From contig NZ_BNCM01000002.1 in the NCBI RefSeq assembly GCF_014656475.1, positions 1 through 64,000 of the forward strand: a DNA stretch of 64,000 nt, in the 5' to 3' direction. Each line of letters opens with the position of its first letter. The first letter of the stretch is position 1. This DNA comes from Sinomonas cellulolyticus (GTDB taxonomy: Bacteria; Actinomycetota; Actinomycetes; Actinomycetales; Micrococcaceae). Of this stretch, positions 14,144 through 23,094 are shown one piece after another. A program made the position numbers and the translations under genes. The notes below the pieces were generated by a model. The model did not search any database, was not told the origin of the DNA, and worked only from the letters and a program-made list of their open reading frames with translations.

Positions 14144-14149
14144 GATACT
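14144..14149 (+). promoter_or_regulatory. Leaderless-type -10 element of the nitrilase-family gene
   Basis: GATACT, one base off TANNNT, ends 6 nt before the ATG at 14156, and no Shine-Dalgarno sequence is visible, consistent with a leaderless transcript. Confidence 0.4.
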
Positions 14150-14155
14150 GGTGCC

Positions 14156-14950
14156 ATGCGGATTGCCCTCGCCCAGCTGACCTCATCACGTTCCCTCGAC
14201 GACAACCTCGCCCTCGTGCGCACCACCCTGGCCGAAGCCGGCCGGCGGAGGGCGGACGTGGTCGTGTTCCCCGAAGCGACCATGCGCGCCTTCGGCAACT
14301 CGCTCAGCGACATTGCCGAGCCGCTCGATGGGCCGTGGGCCGCGGGCGTGCGGGAGGCCGCCGACGCGGCTGGCGTCGTCGCCGTCGTCGGAATGTTCAC
14401 ACCCGGAGAAGGGGGGCGCGTGCGGAACACGCTCCTCGTGCACGGCCGCGGCGTGGAGGCCCACTACGACAAGATCCACCTCTACGACGCGTTCGGATTC
14501 CTCGAGTCCGACACCGTGACGGCGGGCAAGGAGCCCGTCACATTCACGGTGGACGGCGTCACCTTCGGACTCGCCACGTGCTACGACCTCCGCTTCCCCG
14601 ACCTCTTCACCGCGACCGCGGACGAGGGGGCCCAGATCCAGCTCGTGCCCGCCTCGTGGGGCGCCGGGCCGGGCAAGGCCGAGCAGTGGGACCTCCTGGT
14701 GCGCGCCCGCGCCCTGGACTCCACGTGCTTCGTCGTGGCGGTGGGCCAGTCCGACCCGGAGGCCGCCGGCGTCGAGGCGAAGCGCGGCGCGCCGACAGGA
14801 ATCGGCCGCTCGGCCGTCGCCAGCCCGCTCGGGCACCTCATCGAACGGCTCGGGTCCGGACCCGACACGCTCTACGTGGACCTCGACCCCGCCGAGGTGG
14901 AGAGGGCCCGCACCGCGCTGCCCGTCCTGGCCAACCGGGTCCGCCTCTGA
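14156..14950 (+). CDS. Carbon-nitrogen hydrolase (nitrilase superfamily)
   Basis: The protein (264 aa) is a one-domain member of the nitrilase/amidase superfamily with the complete triad E40 (FPEAT), K106 (YDKIHLYD) and C142 (ATCYDLRFP). The YDKIHLYDAFGF and CYDLRFP motifs resemble the Nit1/deaminated-glutathione or omega-amidase group, so it may clean up 2-oxo amide by-products, but substrate cannot be read from sequence. The frame extends upstream of the chosen ATG without motifs; the -10-like GATACT directly before 14156 supports this start. Confidence 0.88.
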   Translation: MRIALAQLTSSRSLDDNLALVRTTLAEAGRRRADVVVFPEATMRAFGNSLSDIAEPLDGPWAAGVREAADAAGVVAVVGMFTPGEGGRVRNTLLVHGRGVEAHYDKIHLYDAFGFLESDTVTAGKEPVTFTVDGVTFGLATCYDLRFPDLFTATADEGAQIQLVPASWGAGPGKAEQWDLLVRARALDSTCFVVAVGQSDPEAAGVEAKRGAPTGIGRSAVASPLGHLIERLGSGPDTLYVDLDPAEVERARTALPVLANRVRL

Positions 14951-15008
14951 GGCCGGCCGCCGGGAGACCCTGATCGGCCGGCCGCCGGGAGGCCCCGATC
15001 GGCCGGCG
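14951..15008. repeat. 25-bp tandem repeat, two copies plus a partial third
   Basis: Copies at 14951-14975 and 14976-15000 differ at two positions, and the first 8 bases of a third copy follow. Each unit starts GGCCGGCCGCCGGGAG and ends GATC. It fills the gap between the convergent hydrolase and rlmB genes. No coding role is seen. Confidence 0.8.
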
Positions 15009-15016
15009 CCGCAGCG

Positions 15017-16030
15017 TCAGCTGGCCGGGGCCTCCGCGGCCGCACGGCGCGTCGAGACCTCGTACAGGGAGATCGCCACGGCCATGCCTGCATTGAGCGA
15101 CTCCATGTCAGAGTCAATGGGGATCGAGACGATCTGGTCGCACAGCTCACGCGTGAGCCGGGACAGTCCCTTCCCCTCAGAGCCCACCACGAGGCACACC
15201 GGCTCGGTGGCCATGGCGAGGCCCGGGAGCGCGACGTCGCCGCCGCCGTCGAGCCCGAGGACGAAGATGCCCAGCTCCTTCATCTGGCGCAGCACCGTGT
15301 TGAGGTTGGGGGCCTTCGCGACGGGCACGCGGACGGCTGCGCCAGCGGACGTCTTCCATGCCGACGCGGTCATGCCCACCGAGCGGCGCTCCGGGACAAT
15401 CACGCCGTGGCCCGAGAACGCCGAGACGGAGCGGATGATCGCACCGAGGTTGCGAGGATCCGTGATGCCGTCGAGCGCCACGAACAGGGGTGCGTTCCCG
15501 ATGTGCCCCTTGCGCCACTTCTCGTAGGTCTGCTCGGCCAGCTCGAACGCGTCCGGGTACTCGTACGGCGGCACCTGGAGGGCGAGGCCCTGATGGATCG
15601 CGTCATCGGTCATGCGGTCGAGCTCGGGCTTCTGGGCCTCGAGCAGCGCAATCCCTGCCTCCGCGGCGAGCTTCATGGCCTCACGCACGCGGTCGTCCAT
15701 CTCGATGCGCACGGCGACGTAGAGCGCCTTCGCGGGAACGCCCGCGCGCAGCGCTTCGACCACCGAGTTGCGCCCGGTGACCATCTCCTCGGCACCCTTG
15801 GCACGGCCGGATCCGCCGGCGCGTCCCGCGGCGAGGCGGCCCGGCTGCCCGGCCCGCTTCGCAGCCGACCGCTCGGCGAGCTGCTTGGCGCGGTACGCCT
15901 TGTGGTACACGCGGTCCTCGGCTCTGGGCGTGGGGCCCTTGCCCTCGAGTGCCTTGCGGCCATGGCCGCCCGTGCCCGTGGTGGGGCCCTTCTTGTTCTT
16001 CGCGGCTCCCGGGCGTCCCTTGGCGGCCAT
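15017..16030 (-). CDS. rlmB: 23S rRNA (guanosine-2'-O-)-methyltransferase RlmB
   Basis: The product (337 aa) is a SpoU-family 2'-O-methyltransferase. After a lysine/arginine/glycine-rich extension (about 1-80) there is an L30e-like substrate-binding domain starting VTGRNSVVEALRAG, then the SPOUT domain with motif 1 LDGITDPRNLGAIIRS, motif 2 LVVGSEGKGLSRL and motif 3 IPIDSDMESLNAGMAVAISLYE. These three motifs are the family's cofactor-knot signatures. It starts directly after the cysS stop codon, so the two are cotranscribed, as is usual in actinobacteria. Confidence 0.94.
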   Translation of the reverse strand: MAAKGRPGAAKNKKGPTTGTGGHGRKALEGKGPTPRAEDRVYHKAYRAKQLAERSAAKRAGQPGRLAAGRAGGSGRAKGAEEMVTGRNSVVEALRAGVPAKALYVAVRIEMDDRVREAMKLAAEAGIALLEAQKPELDRMTDDAIHQGLALQVPPYEYPDAFELAEQTYEKWRKGHIGNAPLFVALDGITDPRNLGAIIRSVSAFSGHGVIVPERRSVGMTASAWKTSAGAAVRVPVAKAPNLNTVLRQMKELGIFVLGLDGGGDVALPGLAMATEPVCLVVGSEGKGLSRLTRELCDQIVSIPIDSDMESLNAGMAVAISLYEVSTRRAAAEAPAS

Positions 16031-17566
16031 CTATGCTCCCGTTCGGTTGGTGGGCGCGCCTTGGGCGCGTGGTTCAGTCGGTGCGGTGAGGGCCCACGTG
16101 GCCCCGTCTGCGGAGTCCTCGACGGCGATGCCCGCAGCCGCGAGCGTGTCCCGGATGGCGTCCGCCGCGGCCCAGTCCTTCGCGGCGCGCGCCGCAGCCC
16201 GCGCGGCGAGCTGGGCGTCGACGAGCGCGGACAGGGCACGGTGCGCGCCGCTCTCGGCGCCGTCCGCGGACGACGCTGCGTGGCCGCCGGCGGCGTCGAG
16301 GCCCAGGACCGCGGTCATCGCGAGCACCTCGGACAGCGCCTCGGACACGGCGGCTGGGTCTCCTGCCCCGCTGGCGGCGGCGAGTGCCGTGTTGCCGCGG
16401 CGCACCGTCTCATGGAGCGCCGCGAGGGCCTGGGGGATGTTCAGATCGTCGTCCATGGCGTCCGCGAAGGCCTCCGGGACCCTTCCGGCGGGCGGTGCGC
16501 CGGCGCCGTCGTGCGCGGACTTCCGTGCGTAAGCGGAAGCCTTGGCGATGAACCCGTCGATCCGCTCCACGGCGGCAGCCGCCTCCTGGAGGGAGGTGGG
16601 CCGGTAGTCGAGGACGGAGCGGTAGTGGGCCTGGCCGAGGTAGTAGCGGACCACGCGGGGCGAGGCCAGCGCGAGCATTTCCGCCGGCGAGATGACGTTG
16701 CCGATGGACTTCGACATCTTCTCGCCCTCGTACGTGACCATGCCGTTATGCATCCAGAAGTTCGCGAACCCGTCGCCAGCCGCGGTGGACTGCGCGAGCT
16801 CGTTCTCGTGGTGCGGGAAGCGCAGGTCGAGGCCCCCGCCGTGGATGTCGAAGCGGGGCCCGAGGTACTTGGTGGCCATCGCGGAGCACTCGAGGTGCCA
16901 GCCGGGCCTGCCGCGGCCCCACGGCGACGGCCACGACGCTGTCTCCGGCTCGCCGGGCTTGTGTCCCTTCCACAGGGCGAAATCCCGCGGGTCCCGCTTG
17001 CCCCGGGGATCAGCATCGGTCGCGGCCTGCATGTCGTCGATGCTCTGGTGCGTGAGGGCCCCGTATTCCGCCCACGAGCGGACATCGAAGTAGACGTCCC
17101 CGGAGCCGTCCTCTGCCGGGTACGCGTGGCCACGGTCGATGAGCCGGGCGATCAGCTCGTGCATCTCGGTGATGTGCCCGGTGGCGCGGGGCTCGTAGGT
17201 GGGCCGCTGCACGCCGAGCGTCTCGTACGCCGCCTCGAACTCCTGCTCGAACCGGTATGCGAGGGCGAACCACTCCTCATGGGGGATGTAGGAGCCGTCC
17301 GGAACGAAGTCGGAGGCGAAGCTCGCCTCCGACTTGGCGAGGATCTTGTCGTCGACGTCCGTGACGTTGCGGACCACCGTGGTGGCGAAGCCGCGGTACT
17401 GCAGCCATCGCGTGAGCTGGTCGAAGACGATCGCGGAGCGCACGTGCCCCACGTGGGGCGACCCCTGCACGGTGGCACCGCAGTAGTACACCGAGGCCTT
17501 GCCGGGCTCGAGTGGAACGAAGTCACGGACTTCGGCGGTGGCTGAATCGTAGAAGCGCAGGGTCAC
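16031..17566 (-). CDS. cysS: Cysteinyl-tRNA synthetase
   Basis: The product (511 aa) charges tRNA-Cys. Class I signatures are HVGH (38-41, the HIGH box) and EKMSKSIGN (KMSKS). The zinc-site cysteine C29 lies in [16 protein letters not shown]. It is about 40 residues longer than many CysS proteins, with an alanine-rich C-terminal DALR/anticodon region. The GTG at 17566 is preceded by TACCCT (17578-17573) and 6 nt, so the mRNA is probably leaderless. Confidence 0.95.
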   Translation of the reverse strand: MTLRFYDSATAEVRDFVPLEPGKASVYYCGATVQGSPHVGHVRSAIVFDQLTRWLQYRGFATTVVRNVTDVDDKILAKSEASFASDFVPDGSYIPHEEWFALAYRFEQEFEAAYETLGVQRPTYEPRATGHITEMHELIARLIDRGHAYPAEDGSGDVYFDVRSWAEYGALTHQSIDDMQAATDADPRGKRDPRDFALWKGHKPGEPETASWPSPWGRGRPGWHLECSAMATKYLGPRFDIHGGGLDLRFPHHENELAQSTAAGDGFANFWMHNGMVTYEGEKMSKSIGNVISPAEMLALASPRVVRYYLGQAHYRSVLDYRPTSLQEAAAAVERIDGFIAKASAYARKSAHDGAGAPPAGRVPEAFADAMDDDLNIPQALAALHETVRRGNTALAAASGAGDPAAVSEALSEVLAMTAVLGLDAAGGHAASSADGAESGAHRALSALVDAQLAARAAARAAKDWAAADAIRDTLAAAGIAVEDSADGATWALTAPTEPRAQGAPTNRTGA

Positions 17567-17572
17567 GGGATA

Positions 17573-17578
17573 AGGGTA
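17573..17578 (-). promoter_or_regulatory. Leaderless-type -10 element of cysS
   Basis: TACCCT (TANNNT) on the minus strand ends 6 nt before the GTG start of cysS, with no ribosome binding site between. Confidence 0.5.
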
Positions 17579-17633
17579 TACGGGCGGGTCGCGGCGGGTG
17601 CTGGCGCTGCGGCGCACGACGGCGCCGGGCCGG

Positions 17634-17966
17634 CTAGCCGCCGCAGACCTTGCCGATGCTGTTGAGCGCGTCAGTGAACTGCTGGCGCTCCTGAGGCGTG
17701 GCCACGGCGGTGGTGGACTCGGCGACCTTCTTCTGCAGGTCCGCCATGCCCTGGATGAGGGTACTGATCGAGGGGTCGACCTTCTTGGCGAGGTCCGCAT
17801 AGTGGTCTGCCACCTGCTTCGCCTGCTGCGCCTGGTTGCCGACGGGCTTGAACTGGTCGTTGGTGAGCATCGTGCAGCTGTCGGCGACGCTGAGCCTTCC
17901 GTCACCGCCGCATGCCGTGAGCAGCATCGTGGCAGCCAGGGCGGCGGCAGCGAGCGTCTTCTTCAT
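17634..17966 (-). CDS. Small lipoprotein of unknown function
   Basis: The product (110 aa) starts [19 protein letters not shown], a lipoprotein signal with lipobox LTAC and lipidated C19. The mature part is helical and charged, with two further cysteines (CTML and KVCGG near the end) that could form a disulfide. No enzyme motif is recognised. It is expected on the outer face of the membrane. It stands alone between ispF and cysS on the same strand. Confidence 0.75.
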   Translation of the reverse strand: MKKTLAAAALAATMLLTACGGDGRLSVADSCTMLTNDQFKPVGNQAQQAKQVADHYADLAKKVDPSISTLIQGMADLQKKVAESTTAVATPQERQQFTDALNSIGKVCGG

Positions 17967-18062
17967 GCAGGACTCCAGAGCTGTCGGGTGCAGGGTTGGC
18001 CGGCCCCTGATGGGACCAGCCAACCAGTCTAGTCGATCCGGGTCCTTGTGCCGCACCGCCCC

Positions 18063-18551
18063 TCAGGGAGCGCTCGAATAGACCAGTGCCGTGGCAATCG
18101 CCGCAATGCCCTCGCGCCGGCCGGTGAAGCCGAGATGGTCGGTGGTGGAGGCGGTCACCCCCACGGGAGCGCCGGCGGCCTCGGTGAGCGCCCGCTCCGC
18201 CTCAGCCCGCCGGGGCCCGAACTTGGGCCGCTGGCACACGAGCTGGACCGCGACGTTGCCGATCTGGAATCCGGCCTCCCGCACGATGCGCGCCGTCTCG
18301 GCCAGCAGCGTCAGTCCCGACGCGCCGGCGTACTCCGGCCGGTCGGTGCCGAAATGCGTGCCGAGGTCTCCCACGCCCGCCGCAGAGAACAGCGCGTTCG
18401 CTGCGGCATGGGCCACGGCGTCGGCGTCGGAGTGGCCCGCGAGCCCGCGCTCGCCCTCCCACAGGAGGCCTCCGAGCCAGAGGGGACGCGGTGCGTCGTC
18501 CGGCGCGAACGCGTGCACGTCCACCCCGATTCCCGTGCGCGGGATGATCAT
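18063..18551 (-). CDS. ispF: 2-C-methyl-D-erythritol 2,4-cyclodiphosphate synthase
   Basis: The product (162 aa, normal length) catalyses the fifth step of the MEP isoprenoid pathway. The zinc site DVH is in GIGVDVHAF, and the loop [11 protein letters not shown] and the C-terminal [10 protein letters not shown] region are diagnostic. It lies 63 bp downstream of ispD on the same strand, so the two MEP genes form an operon. Confidence 0.95.
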   Translation of the reverse strand: MIIPRTGIGVDVHAFAPDDAPRPLWLGGLLWEGERGLAGHSDADAVAHAAANALFSAAGVGDLGTHFGTDRPEYAGASGLTLLAETARIVREAGFQIGNVAVQLVCQRPKFGPRRAEAERALTEAAGAPVGVTASTTDHLGFTGRREGIAAIATALVYSSAP

Positions 18552-18614
18552 GGTGCTCCTCGTCTCGGCCCTGCGCTCCAGCTTCTGCCGTGGCGCCCCT
18601 CAGGCGGCCCGCCT

Positions 18615-19388
18615 TCAGCTGCCGGCGGCAAGGATCGTCTCGGCGAAGTGGAGGTCCATCGGCGTGGTGACCTTGAAGGCCTGAAGATCGCCCGGGACCA
18701 GGTAAACAGGGGTGCCGAGCGACTCGACGAGCATCGCGTCGTCGGTGATCGCTGCCGCCTGCTCGGGTTCCCACGCGGCGGCGACCTCGTGGGCACGCAG
18801 CAGGGTGGCGGCGTCGAACCCCTGCGGTGTCTGCACGGCCCGCAGCTGCTCCCGCACGGCGGTACCGGTGACGACCTCGGCGGCGATCGCGCTCGCCTCG
18901 CCCTCCGTGGGCGCCGTGGACTTGATCGTGTCCACCACCGGCATGGCCGGGATCACGGCTGCGGCACCCCTGCCGAGGGCTTCGGCAACGCGGTGGAAGA
19001 CCTCAGGAGGCGTGAGCGGCCGCGCGGCGTCGTGCACAAGGACGTGACGCGTGCCAGGGGTGAGCGCGGCGAGCGCGGCGCGCACCGAGTCGGCTCGCGT
19101 GGCGCCGCCGGGCACAACGGTGATCTCCGGCCCTGCATCGCCGAGCTCCTCGGCGAACGTGCGGCACAGCTCAGTCAGCTCGGTGTCCCCGGGCGGCACT
19201 GCGACGCAGACCTGCCGGGCGAGGCCAGCACCCGCGGCCCCGCGGAGCGAGTGGAGCAGGAGCGGCGCGCCCGCGAGCGGCACCAGTGCCTTCGGCATCC
19301 CGTACCCGAGCCTGGTCCCGGAGCCGGCCGCCACGATCACGACGGCGGTCGGCAGCGGCTGCGCGGCGGACGGGACGGCTTCAGTCAT
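18615..19388 (-). CDS. ispD: 2-C-methyl-D-erythritol 4-phosphate cytidylyltransferase
   Basis: The product (257 aa) makes CDP-methylerythritol in the MEP pathway. The CTP-binding loop AAGSGTRLGYGMPKAL lies near the N-terminus, followed by VLVHDAARPL and TPQGF, all IspD signatures. The ATG at 19388 is preceded by TAGGCT (19401-19396) and 7 nt, the leaderless arrangement. It sits upstream of ispF. Confidence 0.94.
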   Translation of the reverse strand: MTEAVPSAAQPLPTAVVIVAAGSGTRLGYGMPKALVPLAGAPLLLHSLRGAAGAGLARQVCVAVPPGDTELTELCRTFAEELGDAGPEITVVPGGATRADSVRAALAALTPGTRHVLVHDAARPLTPPEVFHRVAEALGRGAAAVIPAMPVVDTIKSTAPTEGEASAIAAEVVTGTAVREQLRAVQTPQGFDAATLLRAHEVAAAWEPEQAAAITDDAMLVESLGTPVYLVPGDLQAFKVTTPMDLHFAETILAAGS

Positions 19389-19395
19389 GGGCCCC

Positions 19396-19401
19396 AGCCT
19401 A
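19396..19401 (-). promoter_or_regulatory. Leaderless-type -10 element of ispD
   Basis: TAGGCT on the minus strand ends 7 nt before the ispD ATG; no Shine-Dalgarno is visible. Confidence 0.5.
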
Positions 19402-19495
19402 GACGACGGGCCGCAGGTGCCCGACGCTGCTGGCCGGAAGCGGCTGGCCGGAGGCGGCTGGTGGCCGGGGATCGCATCCCCGGCCCGGACAGCAC

Positions 19496-19523
19496 GAAGG
19501 CCCGGGCAGATGCCCGGGCCTTC
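19496..19523. terminator. Hairpin after carD
   Basis: A perfect inverted repeat of at least 12 bp (GAAGGCCCGGGC and its complement, loop of 4) lies just downstream of the carD stop. It probably ends the carD transcript and separates it from ispD-ispF. Confidence 0.75.
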
Positions 19524-19537
19524 CACGCTTCGCTCGC

Positions 19538-20020
19538 TCAGGAGGCAAGGACCTCGTCAAGCACGGTCGCAGCCTGCTCCTCGTCCGTCTTCTCTGCGAG
19601 CGCGAGCTCCGAGATGAGGATCTGGCGGGCCTTGGCCAGCATGCGCTTCTCACCCGCGGAAAGACCGCGGTCCTGATCCCTGCGCCAGAGGTCGCGGACG
19701 ACCTCCGCAACCTTGATCACATCGCCGGAGGCGAGCTTCTCGAGGTTCGCCTTGTAGCGGCGCGACCAGTTGGTCGGCTCCTCGGTGAACTCGGCACGGA
19801 GCACATCGAACACGTGCTCGAGGCCTTCCTTGCCCACGACGTCGCGGACCCCGACAAGGTCCACATTCTCGGCCGGTACTTCAATCGTCAGATCCCCTTG
19901 AGCCACCTTGAGCTTGAGGTACATCTTCTCTTCGCCCTTGATGGTGCGCATTTTGATCTCTTCGATCTTGGCTGCACCGTGGTGGGGGTAAACAACCGTC
20001 TCGCCAACCTCAAAAACCAT
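19538..20020 (-). CDS. carD: CarD-family transcriptional regulator (RNA polymerase-binding)
   Basis: The product (160 aa) binds the RNA polymerase beta subunit and stabilises open complexes, notably at rRNA promoters. It starts [19 protein letters not shown], the CarD/TRCF-RID domain, and continues into the helical DNA-binding part with [17 protein letters not shown] and [13 protein letters not shown]. Length is typical. AAAGGGG precedes the ATG, and TAGACT at 20052-20047 is a likely -10. Confidence 0.95.
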   Translation of the reverse strand: MVFEVGETVVYPHHGAAKIEEIKMRTIKGEEKMYLKLKVAQGDLTIEVPAENVDLVGVRDVVGKEGLEHVFDVLRAEFTEEPTNWSRRYKANLEKLASGDVIKVAEVVRDLWRRDQDRGLSAGEKRMLAKARQILISELALAEKTDEEQAATVLDEVLAS

Positions 20021-20299
20021 GTGGACATTCCCCTTTCCCGCAGACTAGTCTACCACGTCCACCCCGCCCTCCGGGCCCCCGGGTCGCCCGAGATCCGCGG
20101 AATCATGCGGAAGTAAGGCATTATCGTCCCGTCACGGGGGTTGACCCGGAGCGAAAAAGATGCTTCACGTCCGCGGGCGCGCGTGTCATTGATGCGTCAT
20201 CCCCGCCAGGGGGTCGCCGGCGCGGAATCTACAGAACGTCGAAATTGGGGATAGGCTAGGCCCGACCAGACTTCCTCACACCCTCTCCAGGAGCCAGCT

Positions 20300-20923
20300 G
20301 TGCGTTTCACTGCAACGAAGCCGGCCAAGCGCGTCGCCCTCGTCGCCGCGCTGGGCGTCGGCCTGCTGACCGCCACGGGCTGCGGCTACATCAACGCCCA
20401 GCAGACCACCCACACGTATTCCGCGTCGGACGGCATCCGGGCTGACATCGGCTCGCTGCAGCTGCGCAACATGCTCATCGTCTCGGCAGACCAGACCGGC
20501 TCCGCGGGCTCGGCATCCGCCGGGGGCCCGGGCCGACTGCTCGGCACGGTCTTCAACACCTCCGACCAGGACGTGACCCTCACCGTCAAGGACGACGCGA
20601 ACACGATCCGCATCGACGTGCCCAAGAAGGGCCAGGTCCAGCTGTCCCAGTCCGGCAAGGACGTGACCCTGAGCAAGGCAGGGGCCGTTCCCGGCTCGCT
20701 CGCCAAGCTCGCCGTCACCGCAGGCAGCGCGAGCCAGGACGTCGAGGTCCCCGTGCTCGACGGCTCGCTCGCCGAGTACCGCCAGTACATCCCGACCCCG
20801 TCGGCCACCGCCTCCCCGTCGGGTTCCGCCAGCGGTTCCGCATCGGGTTCCGCGAGCGGTTCCGCATCCGGCTCCGCCAGCCCTTCGGCCACGGGCACCG
20901 CGTCCGCGACCTCGACCCGGTAG
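20300..20923 (+). CDS. Lipoprotein with serine/glycine/alanine repeat tail
   Basis: The product (207 aa) has a lipoprotein signal ending LTATGC (lipidated C28). Residues about 30-170 form a beta-rich domain with RADIGSLQLRNMLIVS and TVFNTSDQDVTLTV, resembling copper-chaperone-like (DUF461/PCu(A)C-type) actinobacterial lipoproteins, but without an obvious metal-binding Met/His cluster. The C-terminal ~35 residues are S-G-S-A repeats encoded by 12-bp tandem units. The GTG start has AGGAG 7 nt upstream. It is convergent with regX3. Confidence 0.78.
   Translation: MRFTATKPAKRVALVAALGVGLLTATGCGYINAQQTTHTYSASDGIRADIGSLQLRNMLIVSADQTGSAGSASAGGPGRLLGTVFNTSDQDVTLTVKDDANTIRIDVPKKGQVQLSQSGKDVTLSKAGAVPGSLAKLAVTAGSASQDVEVPVLDGSLAEYRQYIPTPSATASPSGSASGSASGSASGSASGSASPSATGTASATSTR
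20819..20880 (+). repeat. 12-bp tandem repeat encoding Ser-Gly-Ser-Ala units
   Basis: About five imperfect copies of a 12-bp unit (pattern TCGGGTTCCGCC / AGCGGTTCCGCA) lie near the 3' end of the lipoprotein gene. They encode a flexible hydrophilic tail. Such repeats can gain or lose units. Confidence 0.7.
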
Positions 20924-20943
20924 GCAGCAGCACCAGCCTCAGA

Positions 20944-20995
20944 TACGACGGCGGCCGGTCGCCTCCCCCACGGGAGGCGACCGGCCGCCGTCGTA
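20944..20995. terminator. Bidirectional hairpin between lipoprotein gene and regX3
   Basis: A perfect 24-bp inverted repeat with a 4-base loop (CCAC) sits between two convergent genes. The outer stem TACGACGGCGGCC recurs in the hairpin after phoU. It would stop transcripts from both sides. Confidence 0.8.
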
Positions 20996-21010
20996 CGTCT
21001 GGGAGCCGGC

Positions 21011-21691
21011 CTACGGCTCGAACTTGTACCCCAGGCCACGCACCGTGACGAGGTAGCGGGGGTTCGAGGGATCCGGCTCGATCTTGCTGCGCAGGCGCTT
21101 GACGTGCACGTCCAGGGTCTTGGTGTCCCCCACATAGTCCGAGCCCCATACCCGGTCGATGAGCTGCCCCCGGGTCAGGACGCGGCCCGAGTTGCGCAGG
21201 AGCATCTCGAGCAGCTCGAACTCCTTCAGGGGCAGCGCGACCTGCTCGCCGTCCACGCTCACCACGTGCCGCTCCACGTCCATGCGCACCGGGCCGGCCT
21301 GGACCGTCGAGGAGATCAGCTCCTCCGGTTCGCCATGCCGGCGGAGCACCGCCCGCACGCGCGCCACGAGCTCGCGCGAGGAATAGGGCTTCGTCACATA
21401 GTCGTCGGCACCGAGCTCGAGGCCCACGACCTTGTCGATCTCCGAGTCCTTGGCGGTCAGCATGATCACTGGGACGCTCGACCGCGTCCGCAGCTGCCGG
21501 CACACCTCGGTCCCCGGGGTCCCGGGGAGCTGCAGGTCCAGGAGGATGAGGTCGGCGCCGTTGCGGTCGAACTCGACGAGGGCGTCGCTGCCGTTGTCCA
21601 CGACCTCGACCTCGTATCCCTCCTTCGCCAGGAGGAACGAGAGAGGGTCGCTGAACGACTCCTCGTCCTCCACGATCAGGATCCTGCTCAC
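21011..21691 (-). CDS. regX3: Response regulator RegX3 (OmpR/PhoB family)
   Basis: The product (226 aa) has a receiver domain (about 1-120) with phosphoacceptor D52 (LLDLQLPG), acidic pair E8-D9 and switch K (VTKPYSSRE), then a winged-helix DNA-binding domain (about 130-226) with DVHVKRLRSKIEPDPSNPRY. With SenX3 it controls the phosphate-starvation response. The ATG overlaps the senX3 stop (ATGA). It is separated from the convergent lipoprotein gene by a strong hairpin. Confidence 0.93.
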   Translation of the reverse strand: MSRILIVEDEESFSDPLSFLLAKEGYEVEVVDNGSDALVEFDRNGADLILLDLQLPGTPGTEVCRQLRTRSSVPVIMLTAKDSEIDKVVGLELGADDYVTKPYSSRELVARVRAVLRRHGEPEELISSTVQAGPVRMDVERHVVSVDGEQVALPLKEFELLEMLLRNSGRVLTRGQLIDRVWGSDYVGDTKTLDVHVKRLRSKIEPDPSNPRYLVTVRGLGYKFEP

Positions 21692-22917
21692 GGAAATGCT
21701 CCTTGCTCCGGCGGCCGCCCGGCCGCCCGGTCATGCTGGTTCTGGGACGCGCCCCGGGCGGGGGCGTCTCCCATAGGGGTGTCCTCGGGGTCCTCTTCCA
21801 TCTCCGGCAGCCGCACCGTGAAGGTCGAGCCCTTCCCGAGCTGCGACCACACCGTCACCTCGCCGCCGTGGTTCTCCATGACGTGCTTGACGATGCTGAG
21901 CCCCAGACCGGTGCCTCCGGTCTGGCGGGACCGGGCGGCATCCACGCGGTAGAACCGCTCGAACACCCTCTCCTGGTCCTCGGGCGTCATGCCCTCGCCC
22001 TGATCCGTCACGGACACGGAGACGAGCCCGTCCTTGTGCCTGATCCCGACGCCCACCTTGGTGTGCGCAGGCGAGTACCGGATCGCGTTGTCGATGAGGT
22101 TGCGCAGAGCGTTGGTGAGCAGGTCGGGATCGCCGAACACGGGCACGTCCACGTGACCGCCGACCCGGACTTCGATGGACTTGGCCTCGGCCGCAAGGCG
22201 GGAGCGGTCCACGGCGTCCGCAACCACCTCGTTGACGTCCACGGCCCTGCCCATGTGCACGATGTCCGCCCCCTGGAGGCGGGAGAGCTCGATGATGTCC
22301 TGCACGAGGGCGGCCAGCCGGCTCGCCTCCTTACGCATGCGCGCGGCGAACCGGCGCACCGCCTCCTTGTCATCGGGGCTTCCCTCGAGGGCCTCCGCGA
22401 GCAGCGAGATGGCGCCGACCGGGGTCTTGAGCTCATGGGAGACGTTGGCCACGAAGTCGTTGCGGATGCGCTCGGTGCGCGTGATCTCGGTGCGGTCGTC
22501 CGCGAGGAGCAGGATGTACTCGTCGCCGAGCATGGCGGCCCGGACGTTGACGATGATCGTGCCCTGCCCCAGCGGCCCGCGCGGCAGTTCGAGCTGCCTC
22601 TCGAGGATGACGCCGTTGCCGCGCACCTTTGCGGTCATGGCCAGGAGCTCCGCGTGCACCACCGTGTGGCCGCGGACGAGCCCGTAGGCGTAGGCGGCGG
22701 GGCTGGCCCGCACGACGCCGTCGATCGCGTCGACGACGACGAACGCCTTGCCGAGCACCGAGAGGACGTCTGTCGCGCCGGCCGGAAGGCTCGGCTCGCC
22801 GACGGGGCCGGCGAGCAGGCTCCGCTGCCGCTCGCTCGCCCGGAACGCGAGCACGCCGAAGGCGCCGAAGGACAGGCCGATGAGGCCCGCCACAATGCCG
22901 ACGACGAGAGGATCCAC
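21688..22917 (-). CDS. senX3: Sensor histidine kinase SenX3
   Basis: The product (409 aa) has one N-terminal membrane helix (about 4-26), a PAS-like region (about 48-140), the dimerisation/phosphoacceptor box FVANVSHELKTP with H161, and an HATPase domain with N box (NALRNLIDNAIRYSP), G1 (DQGEGM) and G2 (GTGLGLSIVKHV). The last ~35 residues are polar and variable. It phosphorylates RegX3 and is probably held in check by PhoU and the Pst transporter. The GTG at 22917 is preceded by TAAGCT and 6 nt, a leaderless start, and by a PHO-box-like array. Confidence 0.93.
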   Translation of the reverse strand: MDPLVVGIVAGLIGLSFGAFGVLAFRASERQRSLLAGPVGEPSLPAGATDVLSVLGKAFVVVDAIDGVVRASPAAYAYGLVRGHTVVHAELLAMTAKVRGNGVILERQLELPRGPLGQGTIIVNVRAAMLGDEYILLLADDRTEITRTERIRNDFVANVSHELKTPVGAISLLAEALEGSPDDKEAVRRFAARMRKEASRLAALVQDIIELSRLQGADIVHMGRAVDVNEVVADAVDRSRLAAEAKSIEVRVGGHVDVPVFGDPDLLTNALRNLIDNAIRYSPAHTKVGVGIRHKDGLVSVSVTDQGEGMTPEDQERVFERFYRVDAARSRQTGGTGLGLSIVKHVMENHGGEVTVWSQLGKGSTFTVRLPEMEEDPEDTPMGDAPARGASQNQHDRAAGRPPEQGAFP

Positions 22918-22923
22918 GTAGCC

Positions 22924-22929
22924 AGCTTA
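22924..22929 (-). promoter_or_regulatory. Leaderless-type -10 element of senX3
   Basis: TAAGCT on the minus strand ends 6 nt before the senX3 GTG, with no ribosome binding site in between. Confidence 0.5.
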
Positions 22930-22977
22930 GGCCGACCTGCTCCCCAGTGAGACCGTGCGGCTGGCCGCCCCGGCGCG

Positions 22978-23021
22978 GTTCAACTAACGTTCACCGTGGG
23001 GCGGGCAACTATTCACCCGCC
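22978..23021. promoter_or_regulatory. PHO-box-like array (candidate RegX3 operator)
   Basis: Between divergent senX3 and phoU, TTCA cores start at 22979, 22990 and 23012, i.e. at 11- and 22-bp spacing. The units are GTTCAACTAAC, GTTCACCGTGG, a degenerate third, and ATTCACCCGCC. The 11-bp direct-repeat period and GTTCACC core match known actinobacterial PHO boxes bound by PhoP/RegX3-type regulators. This points to autoregulation. Confidence 0.65.
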
Positions 23022-23094
23022 GCTGAGACTGTGACGAGTCGGAGTGCCCTCGTCTGGGCCCTGTACCCGTCAACCCCTGTGAAAGGACGCCACT

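Noticed and set aside
14951-15008. Short tandem repeat considered as a CRISPR array
   Set aside because: The two copies abut without spacers and no cas genes are present in the window.
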